Source: Rhodeus uyekii (Eukaryota; Chordata; Actinopteri; Cypriniformes; Acheilognathidae). Taken from it: a DNA stretch of 64,000 bases. The DNA lies in NCBI GenBank assembly GCA_037043235.1, contig JAWRVZ010000027.1, positions 4,899,501 through 4,963,500 on the forward strand, written 5' to 3'. Shown piece by piece: positions 1 to 11,932 of the stretch (positions within the stretch are counted from its first letter, which is position 1; every line of letters begins with the position of its first letter). Position numbers and translations under genes: made by a program. The notes below the pieces were generated by a model. It made no database searches, had not been told where the DNA came from, and saw only the letters and a program-made list of their open reading frames with translations.

Positions 1-127
1 TATATAGAAATATTATTAACTGTAAAAAATGTGTGATATAACCCGCACCCTTATATAACCCGCACCCCCTTGCATGTTTTGTCAAATCTGGTATAACCCG
101 CGGGTTATATGCGGGAAAATACGGTAA
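1..127 (-). mobile_element. Terminal fragment of a DNA transposon/MITE inside the last rarg intron
   Basis: Read on the minus strand, this stretch starts TACCGTATTTTCCCGCATAT and then repeats a CGGGTTATA-type motif several times (plus-strand ataacccgcaccc twice and ataacccgcggg once). The ACCGTATTTTCC start resembles the ends of widespread vertebrate cut-and-paste elements. The other end lies outside the window, so neither the target-site duplication nor the superfamily can be settled. No coding remnant is visible. Confidence 0.45.
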
Positions 128-340
128 TTTCTTTTGAACAATAGTGTATATGTAAATATCACTTTTAGTTGTAGTTTTTGCAAATTTTTAAGGGGTCAAA
201 AGTAAATCATTGAAAATTGATGACAAAAAGGATGTGAGAATAAGTTTGAATAGGCTTTCACTCTCTGTGACTCTTGTTACCTTATTTCTTACTATTACGT
301 AGATGACGCCATCCTGACATGAACTGTTTGTGTACAACAG

Positions 341-696
341 GAGCAGAAAGGGCCATAACTCTAAAGATGGAGATCCCAGGCCCCATGCCTCCTCTCATCC
401 GAGAGATGCTGGAAAACCCAGAGGCCTTTGAGGATCAGGCCGAGTCCACGGAGAAGAAGCCAGAGCCGGAACCACCCGCTCCTCCACCTGCCCTGCTCAC
501 TATGAAGAAAGAGCAGGAGGATGAGGACGACAGCTGGGCCACTGAGAATGGCAGCGAGCCTTCACCAGAGGAGGAGGACGAGGAGGACGACGATGGGGAG
601 GATGAGAGGGGTACAGACAGTGACGGAGAGGCCTGGGCTGGCCAGGAACCCAATGTGGATGTGTCCCGAAAGAGCCATGGAGGAAGAGCTCAATGA
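341..696 (+). CDS. rarga: Retinoic acid receptor gamma, last coding exon (end of ligand-binding domain plus F domain), partial
   Basis: This exon encodes the C-terminus of a retinoic acid receptor, a nuclear receptor that binds DNA as a heterodimer with RXR and activates genes when it binds all-trans retinoic acid. The exon opens after the acceptor gtgtacaacag with one base of a codon supplied by the missing upstream exon. It then reads GAERAITLKMEIPGPMPPLI, which matches the end of the RAR ligand-binding domain. PPLIREMLEN is helix 12 with the AF-2 coactivator-binding core. The MEIPGPMPPLIREMLENPE form points to RAR gamma rather than alpha. The remaining 90 or so residues are the F domain: a proline-rich part (PEPEPPAPPP), then long Glu/Asp runs (EEEDEEDDDGEDE), ending in HGGRAQ. 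This is much longer than the mammalian RAR gamma F domain as I recall it (roughly 35 residues). The DNA-binding domain and most of the ligand pocket lie upstream of the window. The 'a' paralog letter is inferred from synteny with hoxc13. Confidence 0.93.
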
Positions 697-2500
697 GGAA
701 GCTTTCTTCTTCCAGGGCGAACGCAGAGCCTTACCTGTACAGACACTCCCAACTCAGGCCACTTGGTCACCGATGAGAGACATCAGAGTCGATTTGAGGA
801 AACTCGCATAAAAAAATCCCTCTTCTCAGGACCTCTCCCGCAGAACGAGAGGGAAGGCGAAAGACAAAACAACTGGCTTTTCAGACTAAATAACTGCCGC
901 TTTTATAAAACTTGTTTGTTTGCTTTGAAAAGGACAAGCCAAATGGACTTATACCATTAACAGCTGACTTTCAACGGGTTCAAAACAAGTTCTTTCAAAA
1001 GAAAATACAGGATGAAAACTGAAAATGCTCATCCTTTGTTCTGTTGTCGTTGTTGTTGTTGTTGTTGTTGCTGATGATGATGCTTTCGAATATCATTTTG
1101 ACTTTTTCAGCTTTGAGATAGTTTGTTCTCTTTACATTTTATGAATAAGCCCATACATATCTATATATATATATATATATATATATACCTTCATATATTT
1201 TTTTTTTGTCCTGTATTCTATTTTCTTAGTTATATTTTGTTTGGATAGCTTTCCTGGGCAGACTTACAGAAAGATAATCGGATTGCTATAACTGGCAGAC
1301 CTCTGCTGAGTCTTCATCCAGCTGCTTGGTTGGGTTTTTGGGCACTTTGACTCAGCGTTAGATGTCATTGATAATCAGTTCAGTGGCTGGGTATCTCCCG
1401 TCAAATGATCCACGTTTTTAGGGGAATGCCATTACGTATTGGCTTTCATTGCATCATAAGATTCGCGGCCAACTGAATGGTGTGTCTGTGCCAAAGTTTG
1501 CAGCTTGTAGGGTTCAACTCCTGTCAGGGAGCCCATTTCCAAACAGAAACACCCACATGTCCATTACCTTCAAGCCTCTGCGTCATGCACATGATGTCAT
1601 ACTGGACTGGTTTCACTCGGAGCGCTCAGGCAGAAGTTATGCAGCACTTGAGTCAAATTAAAAAAGGCCGAGCCCAATGTTGCATGTGTCATTGCGGGAT
1701 TTGACCTCCTCGGCCTAGACGGTAATTCAGGATAAGTACTACACAATTGATTTTCTGAATCTCATGTATCATGATGAAATGCAGGAATACATACCTGTAC
1801 TAACACACACACACACACACATGCACACACACTTGAAAAGCATGCTTGTTCTAAAAATGTAAGAACATGAAATTCAGACTCAGGGCATCTCTGTAAGGAC
1901 CAAACGCTTGCTGTCTGATGGCAGCCTAGAAACAGGCAATATTTATGTGTTAGGTTATAGAAATCCCGCTGTGTCACCATGAACTGAAATAATTCTGTGT
2001 GTCTTACACAGTCATTGCAGAACTTTCATCTTCATCTTAGAATTAGATTTGTCTAATTATATCTCATATTTTAGTCCATTTGTTGCCAAAAACACACAGT
2101 ATGCAATTTGGTGGTCATGTGCCACTGAACATTAAAAGGTATCCGTCTCAGTCAAGCAATATGACTATGACCAGAACTCAGCTGTGTGTGTGGGTGTGTG
2201 CGTGTGTGTTGAATGTGAGGATGGCTGCACTCAATAAGCTGTAGTGTAGTACATTGTTCAATGAATGTCATCACGCTGGTGCTGTCAGAGAGTGTGTGAG
2301 CTGTCATACTGACCTCTTCTTCTTCAGCGTTCTCCACAGCCACATGTATAGCAAGCAGAATGTTGAGATTAACTCTTTGTCATAATTTTTCTTGTTCTCT
2401 CAACTTGGCTTATGTATTGTAAGTCCTTTGTTCGTGTTCAACAAATTGTTATATAAAAAGCCATATAAACAATAAGAGGCACAATAAACTTTTTTTTTTT
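697..2500 (+). other. rarga: rarg 3' untranslated region with likely poly(A) signal
   Basis: Non-coding sequence follows the TGA at 694-696. It contains a GTT/GAT-type microsatellite (about 1043-1082), an AT dinucleotide run (about 1160-1187), short CA and GT runs (about 1803-1820 and 2182-2210) and a canonical AATAAA at 2483-2488 followed by a T-run. I take that AATAAA as the likely transcript end. An earlier end is possible because no cleavage data are visible. Confidence 0.5.
2483..2488 (+). terminator. Candidate rarg polyadenylation signal AATAAA
   Basis: AATAAA followed directly by a T-rich stretch is the arrangement expected at a vertebrate cleavage/polyadenylation site. It lies about 1.8 kb after the rarg stop codon on the same strand. 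Confidence 0.45.
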
Positions 2501-5500
2501 TTTGAGAAACTCACTCTCTACCTCCTTGTCATTCATTTACAGTACTTTATTTCATTTAGTATAGGAACAGTTTAGCCAAATATTCAAATTTGGTCATTCA
2601 CTGACAAACACTGGCTTTCACTGCCATTGATGTATGTGGATCTCACAAATATATTTGACCAGTCGTTAGATGTTTAAGGCCTGTGATTCTCATTAATGTA
2701 ATATAGGTTTAACTGTATTACATGTAATTTATGACAACTGTATTACAAAATATTACTGTTACAATTTAATGTTTGTGTGTCCATCCAATCATTGAAAATA
2801 ATTGAATCTAAACGTATATTTAAAATGTGTATTGATGAGTGTAAATACTCGCATACACATTTAAATATACATGTATAAAACTTAAATGTATATTTAAAAA
2901 GTCTGTAAATACACTTTTTAAGCATACATAGAATTTTTTAAAGGGACCTTTAATTAAACTTGTCTCCATTTGACGAGGCTTGTGAACTGATTCGAACGAT
3001 TCAAAAGAGCCGACTCTCAAGTACCAACGCTTAAAAATTTAATCGATTGTATTTTGTTTAATGACTGTTAGCCAAATCAGAAAGAAAGACAGAAAGAAAA
3101 TTATTTGTAATGAAATGATTTTTCTTTGAAGTAAGTAAGAAACAGTGTCGAGTTCATATTCTGTTGTCATTGCATAATCATTGTATTTTCTATGGCTTTG
3201 TTTGGTCCTTTTCAAACTTGACAGGCCTCTGTCACGCTGTTGTTATGGAGAGAGGGGGCAAGATGAAGAAGAAAACATCTCTTTTTTTGTTCTCCAGAAA
3301 AATATACTCGTCTTGAACGACTGGAGGGGTGAGTAAATGATGACAGAATATATTACCTCACAGCATTCACAGTGAAACAAAGGGGTGGAAACATGAAATC
3401 CCTCCAACAGAGGGCGGTCGAGCACCACAGATTTGCTCTAATGATCCTGCTGGCCAGAGAACTGTAATTCATCAAACACTAACCACACACAAACACTACT
3501 GAGACCAAAACTAATGGATCCTGCCAGTGTGCCCTCATTTGTCTGCATGTGTCATACAGTAATTATCTGAGGACAAAGAAACATCCTTGCATTACTCATA
3601 CAGGAGCATTAAAGGCCCAGACGTGAGACAAGCATGGGCGGATGGCTATTATTATGAAAATTCGGTTCATTAAAAAGAAAGAATGTAATCTTTTAGATAA
3701 TTAAATACGTGATCATTAAAAAGAAATACGTTACATGTTAAATGTGATGCTAAATAATTTTGAATTGGGTACATTAGACTTAAATAGCATGAAAGTAATG
3801 TCTTTTGACCAGCCCAGAAGATTATGGACGGCACATTTAAAGCTTATTTATTTACTAATATGTTTCATATTATAATACCAATCCAAATCATGAATGATCA
3901 GCTGAATGTTGGAGATCATAGACATGACCACACCCTTTTACGCGTGCTTTCATACTCTCAAAACCCATAAAGGACAAGTTCATATGGATGCATTCATGTC
4001 TTTGAATTAATGCATGGACACAGTGTTTAAAGATTCAGACTTGGCCACTTTATTTTGTAAAGAGCACACAGGGGCTCACAATATATAAATCTATTTATGC
4101 ATAGCTCAAGGGTATTGTAGTAAACGAGGGGTATGGTGCTCTTAATTAAAAGATTACTATAATTAAGTTTCATTAAAAGGATCAATAAACCAGGGCTAAG
4201 ACTAAAAACAAGGCGCATGCATTATACACTGGTTTACAAGGACCCCATATATTCAATCCCAATGAGATGTTGCCATGGGAACACAAGGCAGATAGGCTGA
4301 GGTGATGGATTTAAAGAGGCAGGACATGTTTTTCCATCCATGGCAAACTTGCTTCGCTTTCTGTGGTGTTCAGTGCATAGTGCTGAGAGTAATGAGAGTT
4401 AAATGAAGGAGAAGAGAGCATTAATGAAAGGAGAGAGCAACGTCTAGGCTACAGTTGTTCAAATTACAAAAACAACAAAAGAGTCATAAGTGGAGAGATA
4501 TTCGTTCTGATTAAAGCCATTTACATAGTTATCAATGAAACCTATAACAAAATAAAAAGAGCAGATTTTGACTTGTGCATGCCTTGGCAAAACCTGCCGC
4601 CATAATGTTTGCTAAGATGAAGAATTATGGTCGATTGTTGCCCCCTTATGTCTCCCCCGTACAATAAAATTCACCCTAGTGTTAAAAATAATTGAATTTT
4701 CACATTTCACAACTGCAACTTGAAAGCTGTGAATTTATTTCTTATATTTATGACTTTAAGTCTCAACATTTTATGCTTGAAAACAAAGAATTACAGCTTT
4801 AGAGTCTCATAATTCCAACTTTATCTTTTGCAAATATGACTGGAGGCTGATAAAATCTGAACTGATGTAGGGCTACAACAATACACTGTAGTAATTGTGG
4901 GATGTAATGTGCTAATAATAAGATTGAAAATATAAGAAAAAGTCACAATTACACAATTGCACTGTGCGTTGCTCTCAATATTTTATAACAGTGACAACAA
5001 CACTGATTAATATAAAACCATCAAAGCTGCAATAATGAGGCGTCTGGGACAAATAACATTTTATTTAGTTTTTAATTTTGCAGTGTGAAAACATTAAATG
5101 GCATACATTGCGCAATGCTCACTTATTCACTGCTAAGTCTATGATATATTCTGCTCCTTTGATAGGATCCCCCCCTCGCCCGCCTTATTTAATGCGGGCA
5201 AAATGCCAAAAATGTAAATCAAATCACAAAAAAAGTACCTCGCCTCAACAAGCAGCACAACCGAGTCCAAAAACTTAGGCAGCCTTATCAGACAATGACT
5301 TTGCAAGCATCACTTGCACCCAAAGGTGTCTCACAAAAGGATTTTGGACAGATTTCTGAGGCAGCATGATGGTTTCTTGATCTACAGCAAAATAGTTCTC
5401 ATCAAATCTCGCTCTAAGTGAATATTTAATAGCTAGAAATGACATCAGAAGTGGAAAACGTTGGTCAAACGTACACGCACACACAAACTGACCACCAACT

Positions 5501-8500
5501 GCAATTTTTAGACACCATATTTAGTCACAGAATGGAAAGCACAGGATTATGGGATATCAAATGCGTCTACAAAAATCCATCAGGGATCTCAGGAGAAAGG
5601 AAGTGAAGCTAACATTGGATTCAGACATGCCTTGATGCCTTCCTGCCTTCCTACCTTCCATTGGCAGCATTTTTTACGTTATCAGATGCAGCTCATGATT
5701 TAAAGTAATCAAAATGTAATTATATTAGAGAGAGAAAAAATGCAACACTAAGTAAATTCAGACTGAGAGTGAGGAATAAAAGTGTTCAGACGAAAAGAGA
5801 AAGAAACAACTCTAAAAAAAATGTATTGAGATGTAAAAGAAAAGAACGACTGTAATATCTTGCCCAGCAAGAGGAGATCACACAGTCTTCACTGGTTTAA
5901 ATCCTAATAAAATGGCAAAATGACCCATAATATTTTTTTCCTTTGTAATCTTAGAGAAAAGAGATTATATGTTGGACGTTCTCTGCAGGACACTGAGTGA
6001 GTGGCTACCTAAAAGACATGAAAAGGAGGAAAAAAGGGAAGGAAGGAGAGCAGGTAGAGTGCTGTAATGCCAGGGCGCAGTGCTGTGGCCCCAGGCTCTT
6101 CATATCTTTTACATTTCTAATTAAAAGAGATAAAGAGTGAAGGAGTCATCAATCCTACAGTGATTTCCCTGTTAAGGTTTTAGAGGCAGCCGTAAAGCAG
6201 GCAGCCCGGCTCCATTGATTTTATAATTAGCTCCCGTCGTGCTGCTAGGGGAGTGTGTGTGGAGAAGAGGAAAAACCATGGGAGAGCTAGAGAGGGAGTG
6301 GCATAGGAAAAGCAACAGAGGAAAAAATGGGGTGAAGGTCAGCAAAAAGTTGTTAAAAGGCAAGAGAGGATAACAGGGGGCCAATGGACCGATTCTACAC
6401 AAGTATCTTTACAGGTAAATCAAACGCCGGCGTAGTGCATCCTTTATCTCGCGTACCTGTAGCACCGGTCGAATGATGTTCGGGTCACCAAAACCAACCT
6501 AGTGAAAATAGACCTAAATCATTTAGAAATAAACATTGTTGTAAACAAAGCCATTTCCATTCAAAATAAAACACTTTTTTAAATTTAACATTTTGTTACT
6601 GCATTCATTAGTTATTGTGAATTAACACATTTACAGCATCTATTAATCTTAGTTATGGATGCAGTGATATTACAGTTACTGGCTACCAATAAGCCAATAA
6701 TTATTTTCATGTTATGGCTGATAACAATAACTGGTCAATATTCAAATTCGATACCATTTTGCTTGAAAATAAATAATGTATGAAACATTTTCATTCATTT
6801 TTTATGCTAAAGATTACATTTAAGTGTTATTAAAATAATTTTTAAAAATTAGATGACAGCAAAAGTATCTAAATGTAAAAATTGGGGAAATGAACATGAA
6901 GTAAATATCCAATATTGGCCATAAAAACTAATGGTATCACAAATGGTAAAGAGAAAATGTGCATCCCTGTAAATACCAATATATTTTATAATTTGAACAA
7001 TTGTATAAATTAGGTAATGTATAGTGAACAAACACGCATTACCAAAGAACAATAGTGTATTTCTAAATTAATTATATTTCACCTCTAACCATAAATGCTG
7101 TGAAAGATTTTTAGTTTGTTACCTGATCCAAATAATGTTTAAGGAACTAACCATTTTGTAAGTGTTACGTAGAGCACATGGACACACCACAAACATTACA
7201 TGAATCTTTTTTTTTAATGAAACCCATCCCACATCCTGAACACAACAACATAACCTAAAAACAAGTTCAATAAGTGAAAGTAGGAATAACTGCACAAAAA
7301 AAGCAAACTTTCTGATCGTGAAATGACCGAAACTCAAGAATGTAGACAACCATTACTTAGGACTAATCTTAACATATTCCCTGCCATAAACAGGTTTACG
7401 GTTATAGTATAGTGGCTAACAGGAATAAAGGTTTTTGCGTCTACTGGGAGCTCAAACTAAGCTTTCAGGTGAAGTGCATCATGAAAAATGAGAGCGTTTT
7501 CAGCCTCAGATATCCTGACGCTGTAGAGTACAGTGACCAGTACACAATACAAATACAGTAGACCGATGTTTCAGTGAGGTGTCATGGTAACATCACTTTT
7601 AAAGTCAATACAGATTATGACATGTTGTATAAAAGGCAAGTAACATATAGGAGCCATTTAAACTTCACCCTACAGTAAACAGCAAGAATAAATCAACCAA
7701 ACCGAAGGTCTGAGCAGTGAGCTCAAGCATTAAAAAGAAAAACACATTTTAATGTATTGATACCATAATATTGCCCTTCATTATTTCACTTTTTAATATA
7801 TGCATTAAAATATTCTCCCTTATCTGTGAATGTAATTAAAATGTAATCACAATGTCTCGAAATTATGAATTTTTCACTAAAGTTTAAACACGGCCAAATA
7901 ATGTTAAACCATTAAGCCATAACACATTCTGCTGAATTAAACATGAGACTCCTTGAATTTAGTGAAAGCAGTTCAATTCATGCCCTAAAAAATTATTTTA
8001 AAAAACACCTTACTAGTTTCGAATGCATCTCCAACTCAAAGAGGAACATTAAGTAGTTAAGTACATTTTGCATACAAATAATAATTTCATCCTTAATGTA
8101 AAACAGTGTTTCAATATAATGCAGGGAACGACTTTGAAGCACCAAATCTAAATTTCGAGGAATTAAATGATAACGGTTCATAATATCTCCAGCCTCCAAG
8201 CAAAAGTAGATTTCCTCCAAAGAAGTGCATATGATTTTTTTTACTCAAGGATGACGGTAAACTTCCTGAAAGGAATCAAAAGTGCCACTCTTACAGGTGT
8301 AGCCCATTGCAAATAATCATTGCGTTCTTCAAACAAACAAAATCTCAACACACTTCTACCGCAAGACCCACAAAATGAAGAGCCCCTGAACTAAGTCTTC
8401 CATTTAAAACCTAAAAAGACATGATGACATTGTGCTTTACATTATTGCTGATGAAGATGAACGAGAATGGTTATATCCATATGACAAAACTCAAAAAAAC

Positions 8501-8845
8501 ACAAGAAAATCAAGACAACCCTAACACACACATTATGTTCTCCGCCTCGAATACGACCTTTCCCTCGATCTGCTCACTGCAGACACTTTCTGCTTGTCAG
8601 CTGATATGTGTAAAATAACACAATCCGTGCAGGTTACCGTAAAACTGCGTGCGACATAGAGAGAGGTCTAATAGCTTATGCATGTCCTAAGTGCATATAA
8701 AGTGTAAAGCAAATTGCATATTTAAATACTCATGTCAATATAATATAAAGCGCAAATGCTTCTAAATACAAAACTCGTAACACGTGTTGCGCTAGTGCAA
8801 AGCCGTCCGCGCTGCACCGGCCCGCCGTTCCTGCAGTTCCGCTCC
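2501..8845. other. Convergent intergenic stretch between rarg and calcoco1 (may include the calcoco1 3' UTR)
   Basis: The stretch is AT-rich with no ORF that looks coding and no tRNA- or rRNA-like structure. About 3325-3348 has a fragment (gggtgagtaaatgatgacag) of the common cyprinid repeat also seen at 43.3 and 44.7 kb. About 2980-3018 has a GATTC-rich motif like one at 22.7-23.0 kb. The part just below 8846 is expected to be calcoco1 3' UTR. I saw no canonical AATAAA on the minus strand close to the stop; only ATTAAA variants stand out near 7.75-7.79 kb, so the transcript end is undetermined. Confidence 0.5.
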
Positions 8846-11800
8846 TCACCACAGGGGGCTCTCGGCCAGATCTCTGCGTGACAACACACACAACAGGACA
8901 AGCATGAGTTTGGGAAGATACGGTGCGTTTATAGATGGAAGAGGGTGAAAGAGATGGATAGAGAGGGAAACAGACGGGGGGTGGAGGTGTAGAGTTAGGG
9001 AGAGAGAGAGAAAAAGAAAGAGGGTGAAGGAGAGAAGTGAGGGAGAAAGGGTTTTAATGATGCTGAAAATTGGCCGGTGAGCGCTGACTACCCTCTCAGT
9101 AAATCATTGCTACAGCTTCCTGTCAACTTATCTGTCCTCTTGTCCTCCCCTCACAGAACTCCCCCTATCCATTCTCTCACTCTCTTCTCCCTCACTAATT
9201 TTATGAGGTGGTATTCAAAACTTCCATCTCCTCACCATATTCGGACTGTCACCATAAATAAAGGCCTGCATTAGCGTGCGCGAGTGTGCAAAGACCGAAA
9301 AAGAGACAGACTGTGACAGGGAGATATAAAGCGAGGCATTCGGGAGAGAGAAGGGCCGAATGTTTTTTGCGACAGTGACATATTTACTCGTGTGGGTTGT
9401 GTAAGAGTATATGTGAAAATCTATCTGGGCCCGTGTCTGCAGGTCACAGATAACGACGGTGTGACTGATGGGGTTTATGGACAGTGAATGTGTGTTTGTA
9501 CGTGTGCTGTACCCGAGGTTAGTGTCTCTGTTGTCAGGCAGGAGAAGAGCTGTCTCCTCTCCAGAGCTGTGCCCTCCTGACAAGGCGGCCTCGTACTCTT
9601 CCTCCTGTAAAACACACATTTGCGTGAATAAAAGGTCTGCTCGCTACAAGTCTGAAGAACAAGCACAACCAAATGTTTAGAGCGGTAATGTGCAAATATA
9701 TATGAGCTACTTCCAACTGAGTTTGAAATATCATTCTGAGATCATCTGTAGTTTTTTTTTTTTTATTAGTGGCAAAAAATCTTGCCAGAAACTTGCCAAA
9801 ATTTGGCATCTGGCTCAATGCATCTCTATGAACTCCAAAGCTGAGTTTGAAATATCATTCTGAGATCATCGGTAGTTTTTTTGTTGTTGTTATTTTTAAT
9901 TAGTGGCAAAAAATCTTGCCGACAATTTTTGAAGAAATTTGCCGTCTGGCTCAATGATATCTATGAACTCCAAAATTGAGCTTGAAATATTATTCTAAAG
10001 TTTTATTTTATTCTGAGCCTAGGTTTATTCAAAGTGTGACTTTATATTTGATTTGCATGTAAAAATCATTCATTTTAACATTTTAGATTCCTAATCAAAC
10101 CTGAGCGTCCAGCTTATTTTTCAAGCAATTTCTGTGAATGTGCAAGACATTTGATTCATTTGCCACTATAAATAAAACCTGTGTGTTTATGATTATGATA
10201 ATAATAATGTTCCAGTTTGCATTATAGACCAGTATAACGCACCGTTTTGTACAGGTAAATGAATCGGAAGTCGATGACACATTTATGACACATTTGTGTG
10301 CACTCGTAAGACATAATTGAAACTTTAACCCTCTACTGTATCATAAAGTATTTTGCGATTACGCAGTTTGTTCGGTTAAAGTTTCAGAAAAAAATGAATT
10401 GAAGAAAGATACAATAAAAAAAATACAGTAAAACAAAAAGAGTTTTTACACCATTCAGAAAATCCTAGCTTGTTATCATTTGCTGCATTATTAATGTTTC
10501 ATATCTGAGGGTCTTTGAGACACCAAACACAGTCATTTTTAAGTAAAACTTATATTACTTTTTAGAACAGCTCTTGAAATCTTTCATTTCCTGAAAAGAA
10601 AATAATTTTTTACTCAGTGAAAAGCTATATTCAGAGTTGGTTATTGTTTGGACGTTGGAAAACAATTAATAAATGAATAACAATAAATTGCATGTATATG
10701 CTTTAGCGCCTTTCCAGAACTCATAATGTGATGCAAAAACTCACTAACCATTCAACAAAAAATCTGCGTCTTGCATCTCTGAACAGCTTTAGTGCAAATT
10801 GTTGGAAAATTATTTTATAATCTTCTTTCTGTTGTGTCATTTGGTCACATCAGATTTGATGTGAAGAGGTCTTGAGGGTGAGGTCACACACAATTAAACA
10901 AACAAGCAGTGTGTTAAATGTAACATCGTATGCGGATGTGCTGCGATAAGTTGACGATGACAAACCCTCACCGACTCCGAGCTGTGAGTGTGTGTGTGAG
11001 CATTGGGCTGGTGTGGAGATGAGAGAGGTGCAGGTTGGCTGATGACCACCGTGTCCATGCTGGAGGGATGTCGGGGAGAGGGTGGCGGGGTGGCCGGGAG
11101 CAGCAGGTCGGCCTGGGGCTGCTCGCACAGACTGTAGTGCTTCAGAGGCCCAGAAGAGAGTGCGTCCTGTAAGGCCTCAGGGTTCTCGTCCTCAGAATCA
11201 GACAGCAGAGGGCTTTCAGCGTGACCTAAAACCAGGAACGGACCAAAAACCAATAATAATTCATTGTTAATTATAATTAATTAATAATTGTTTTTTTTAA
11301 CGTTGATATTATGATCGACTGTGATTATATCAGAATTATGTGAATTCAATAGAATTTGCTTTAAATATAAAAAATTCTACTTCTATCAAAATACTTGCTT
11401 TATGTAGGGCAACATTAAGCCATATTCTCCATTCAACAAGCTAAACATGTAAATCTCATTTAATTAAACATAGAAAGCAAACAATATGACAAGGCCGACA
11501 TTGCATTTGTGCTAGAAATTGCGTATTGCAAACCAAACAGATTGGAGCTTGCCATTTGCACAGAATATTTCAGATGTGAGCAGTTTGAGGTTAAAGTGAA
11601 TGAGTCTAAAATAAAGCCGTGTTATATTATGATGTTGTGTAGTATGGTAGAGTTGTGTGTGTCCGGGAGGGGGGGTCGGGGTGCTGTGTTGTGCAGTGGT
11701 GTGTGGCATTTTATGATGTGGCTGTCTGCCGCCTGGAGTTCTCTGGTATTGTTGTGAGAGGGCAATAAAGAAAGGAGACAGACTCACAATAGTGTCGTTG

Positions 11801-11932
11801 TGTAGTGGTGTTTGTACAGAATTAAAGAAAGCACAGTGACTCACTGCTCTGCAGCAGGGCCGTCTCACTCCATTTAGAGTCGCTCAGCACCTCCAGCCTT
11901 CTCTCCAGCTGACGGCTGTACTCCATCACTTC
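8846..11932 (-). other. calcoco1a: calcoco1 exons 11-14: acidic/proline-rich tail and short terminal exon
   Basis: Exon 11 gives EVMEYSRQLERRLEVL (human ELLEYMRKLEARLEKV). Exon 12 gives SPLLSDSEDENPEAL, a proline-rich stretch and VVISQPAPLSSP. Exon 13 gives EEEYEAALSGGHSSGEETAL and LLPDNRDTNLG. Exon 14 is only 28 nt (8873-8846) and encodes GDLAESPLW followed by TGA. The phase-2 donor (GG before gtacag at 9513) fits the acceptor cacgcag before 8873 exactly. A possible donor TG/gtgagg overlaps the stop codon, so an alternative, longer C-terminus cannot be excluded. Confidence 0.7.

Noticed and set aside
435..811. Other-frame ORFs over the rarg exon
   Set aside because: They are shadows of the acidic F-domain reading frame, which has the recognisable RAR sequence.
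9215..9619. 134-codon minus-strand ORF read as a gene by itself
   Set aside because: Only its first part (9604-9513) is coding, as calcoco1 exon 13; the remainder is intron read-through.
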